10,566 nt of DNA from contig CAZKWC010000086.1 in assembly GCA_964556425.1 (NCBI GenBank), positions 1-10,566 of the forward strand, read 5' to 3'. The translations under genes and the position numbers were made by a program. This document shows, piece by piece, positions 9,701-10,566 of the stretch; positions within the stretch are counted from its first letter, which is position 1, and every line of letters starts with the position of its first letter. The notes beneath the pieces are model-generated. The model did not search any database. It was not told where the DNA came from and saw only the letters and a list, made by a program, of their open reading frames with translations. The DNA comes from JALQUL01 sp964556425 (GTDB lineage Bacteria > Pseudomonadota > Gammaproteobacteria > Burkholderiales > Burkholderiaceae_C).

Positions 9701-10566
9701 GTAATGGTGTTACCACCGCCTGCCAAAAATATACCAGCAGAAGAATCAGCCGCTCCGTTACCTGCTGAAATAATTTGATTATTAGAAATAGTATTGGTGC
9801 TGCTGGTAGAGCTTAGAACTGCGATTCCTCGGTTAACCGTGCCATTAGAGCCCGAATTATCGAGGTAATTTTGCGTAATAACATTATTAGTAGCAGTGCC
9901 CGACTTACCCACCACAATTGCCGCTTGTGTACCCGCTGCACTAGCCGCAGAATTGTAAATACGGTTGCCCTTCACTACTACACCGTTGGTAGTTTGCGAA
10001 GCATTTAAAGCCAATACAATCGCCTCTTCGGTGTTCATTCTAACCAACATATTGTTATAAATATTGGCAGCCGAACTACTAGGATTAGTGCCCGATGCAC
10101 CGCTTACCGTGCCAGACAAAGTTTCCGTGGCAATGCCCCTAGTTAACCGATCGGAACTAGTTGCAGACGCCGTATTAAAATCTCGAGCGCTAGGATAAAC
10201 ACCCAATAAGTTATTAAAAATATTTAAACCGGTAGGGCTTGGCGATGGCTGAACATAAACACCACTAGAAGAACTACCACTTAAAGAAAAGTCTCGGAAA
10301 GTGACATTACTCGCGTTGATTTCAACGATGTTACCAAGTACCCCACCACCCGCTAAATGTGCTCGGGGCTGATTAAACGCTGACAAACTAATCGCATCTA
10401 CTCCAACGGTTTTAGCTGAATCCATTTCAGATTGAGCTAAATAAGTGGAGCCATCGGCATTGCTAATGGGGCGGCCATCAAAGACAATGCCATTACGGGT
10501 AAATTTAAGCCCAGGCCCCACTGGCGTAAAGCTAGAATTTTGCGCCAATTGAAACTGCCAATAACT
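2975..10566 (-). CDS. Giant modular secreted/surface protein (beta-helix, SdrD_B, SpaA-like, DUF11-like), 5' end outside the window and crossed by an assembly gap
   Basis: One gene of more than 2,500 codons runs from beyond the right edge to the TGA at 2975-2977. The frame is open to the last base (SYWQFQLAQNSS...), so the true start is outside. The 100-N gap (5218-5317) makes it look like two ORFs. Downstream of the gap, the frame ending at 2975 is already open at 5215 and reads NSADQFTTEIRTGITA, so an apparent GTG start at 5143 is not needed. Domains from N to C: three large modules (each lead-in, right-handed beta-helix, linker, SdrD_B-like), three SpaA-like sandwiches, a fourth-type SdrD_B-like domain, an unassigned beta domain and a DUF11-like domain ending SVKVND. 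It is rich in Ser, Thr, Asn and Gly, with paired cysteines. No catalytic site, LPXTG, RTX repeats, barrel or membrane anchor is visible. A structural or adhesive surface role is inferred. Ligand and export route are unknown. Confidence 0.85.
3730..4089 (-). other. C-terminal SdrD_B-like domain of the giant protein
   Basis: The segment reads IIAGQVFVDNGLGSGG, DGIKNGTESALAGVNLQLT, NCSGVAISG, TSADGSYSFSIP, STVCVEQTNLANY and ends GVNFGDV. The order G.VF.D.N.G...GE..LAGV.L.L......G....T..DGSYSF.....Y is the SdrD_B/CnaB-like signature. It differs from the two inside modules 1 and 2 in keeping the acidic D/N-rich turn (VDNG, NDGIKNGTE), which in Sdr proteins can bind calcium. Calcium binding here is inference. 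Confidence 0.7.
4090..5217 (-). repeat. Three tandem SpaA-like (prealbumin-fold) repeats in the giant protein
   Basis: Three units of roughly 125 residues share the pattern: lead strand with T.NK/KK, F..TV, a TTT-rich strand, an I.CxN-type strand, then D.ITCTFTN. Unit I begins in the gap and ends ITCTLED (about 4845). Unit II runs LTLNKTVVARSASSDEF to IITCTFTNN (about 4465-4841). Unit III runs ITIKKQTRNAVGSFSF to LICTFINR (about 4090-4460). Each has exactly two Cys in matching places (IICSN/ITCTL, ISCTN/ITCTF, ASCFD/LICTF). The family call is by pattern recognition. These domains usually act as rigid spacers in surface proteins. Confidence 0.65.
5218..5317. other. Assembly gap of 100 N inside the giant gene
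   Basis: Exactly 100 N, the conventional placeholder for a gap of unknown size, sit between the module 3 linker and the first SpaA-like repeat. The upstream reading frame enters the gap with the incomplete codon GA-N (5319-5318). The downstream frame resumes with AAC at 5215. For one continuous gene the real gap must equal 2 modulo 3, and 100 does not. The written length therefore creates an artificial frameshift and a false stop around 5173. Confidence 0.95.
5318..6534 (-). repeat. Protein module 3 of the giant gene (cut by the assembly gap)
   Basis: It starts with GSLRQFVINAN, MRFVPSL, SYWSI and TTIDGTAYSNQDG, then an insert (GYAGSVGLGTDGVLGSGDE) before the beta-helix (about 5500-6170, turns such as TTIQNMAIL, ATISQNYIL and NLISKNSIF). 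The linker differs from the other two: in place of the first-Cys/NGGL.RP segment it has NDGNDSDSGANNLQNFPIL, then KGCAPASSTLEIF and TTCPAGN, and is lost in the N run. No SdrD_B-like domain is visible on the far side of the gap, so it is either in the gap or absent from this copy. Confidence 0.75.
6535..8433 (-). repeat. Protein module 2 of the giant gene (complete, 633 codons)
   Basis: It is measured from GSLRQFM (first base 8433) to the base before GSLRQFV (6534), which is 1,899 bases. The lead-in is GSLRQF-NAND-MRFVP-YW-TTLDGTTYNNTDG. The beta-helix spans about 7470-8135 with turns such as NFVMQSMG, MTIQNSLFG and ITIKDNIIQNN. The linker (about 7095-7460) has NACNNTSG, NGGLARPTI, GTMCATG, IELYKSTPGTGD, GEGSVYLG and TSEFAAN. 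The SdrD_B-like domain (about 6555-7094) has VSGVVFQDTN, GQTVRLF, GAYSFSNL, YYVAVDA, VLCIG, ACFGGR and VNFGFSYNVVTN. Similarity to module 1 is clear in protein, but the DNA has diverged widely, so this is an old duplication. Confidence 0.85.
8434..10566 (-). repeat. Protein module 1 of the giant gene (5' truncated by the window edge)
   Basis: The first in-window residues (SYWQF...VFDGRPISNADGSTYL) align with the YW...LDGT.Y.N.DG lead-in of modules 2 and 3. The missing GSLRQF start should therefore lie about 90-100 bases past the edge. Next comes a right-handed parallel beta-helix (about 9480-10325) with recurring NxI/NxL turns such as NTISNNQI and NTITKNAIS. The linker (about 9020-9475) carries NGGLPRPEV and LEVYKASPGNGD. 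It is longer than that of module 2, with extra CATPNASSASC and CTSGC segments. The SdrD_B-like domain (about 8500-9015) holds QTVRLF, YYVAADA, PICTG, PCYGGR and VNFGF. A 20-residue insert with two Cys separates it from module 2. Confidence 0.8.

Noticed and set aside
7331..9778. Several + strand open frames opposite the giant gene (for example 8969-9196 and 9329-9778)
   Set aside because: They are rich in Leu, Val, Pro and Thr and are antisense shadows of the Ser/Thr/Asn/Gly-rich coding strand. None has a recognisable domain.
5318..10566. CRISPR-like or short tandem DNA repeats in the repetitive giant gene
   Set aside because: The repetition is at protein level, with widely diverged DNA. No regular repeat-spacer pattern is seen.

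Overview
The window looks like a surface-protein locus of a low-GC Gram-negative bacterium, most likely a beta- or gammaproteobacterium. That inference rests on a classical type Va autotransporter with an ESPR-like extended signal peptide and a C-terminal beta-barrel. It also rests on a very large modular protein built from beta-helix, SdrD_B-like, SpaA-like and DUF11-like domains, a combination familiar from proteobacterial secreted proteins. No taxonomic marker gene is present, so the genus cannot be named. The sequence appears to be a draft assembly, because exactly 100 N sit inside a gene.

Layout, left to right. Bases 1-25 appear to be the last codons of an upstream + strand outer-membrane protein, ending ...VSYQLKW-stop. 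It is followed by a strong rho-independent terminator (58-90). Bases 91-691 hold no supportable gene. Within this stretch, 301-660 is extremely AT-rich (47 G/C in 360 bases by hand count, 13%) and carries a perfect 8-bp inverted repeat, an 11-bp direct repeat and a weak promoter candidate. An autotransporter gene occupies 692-2889 on the + strand. Its signal-peptide part and its passenger/barrel part lie in different frames, so the gene is broken, or mis-sequenced, by one base near 982-992.

A bidirectional terminator (2924-2959) separates the autotransporter from a convergent giant gene on the - strand that fills the rest of the window (2975 to beyond 10566). The 100-N gap splits this gene into two apparent reading frames. 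The codons on both sides of the gap read naturally as one protein of more than 2,500 residues. Its N-terminal two thirds are three copies of a large module, of which the one complete copy is 633 codons. A module runs: GSLRQF/MRFVP/LDGT lead-in, right-handed beta-helix, Cys-containing linker, SdrD_B-like domain. The C-terminal third holds three SpaA-like beta-sandwich repeats, a further SdrD_B-like domain, an unassigned beta domain and a terminal DUF11-like domain. No anchor, barrel or sorting signal is visible at its C-terminus, and its N-terminus is outside the window.

There is no evidence that the two genes form one pathway. They share only the surface location implied by their domains, and a terminator. 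The most useful observations are the frameshift, the probable second autotransporter at the left edge, the gap that hides one continuous giant gene, and the strictly paired cysteines (28 visible, 14 pairs) spread across its domains.
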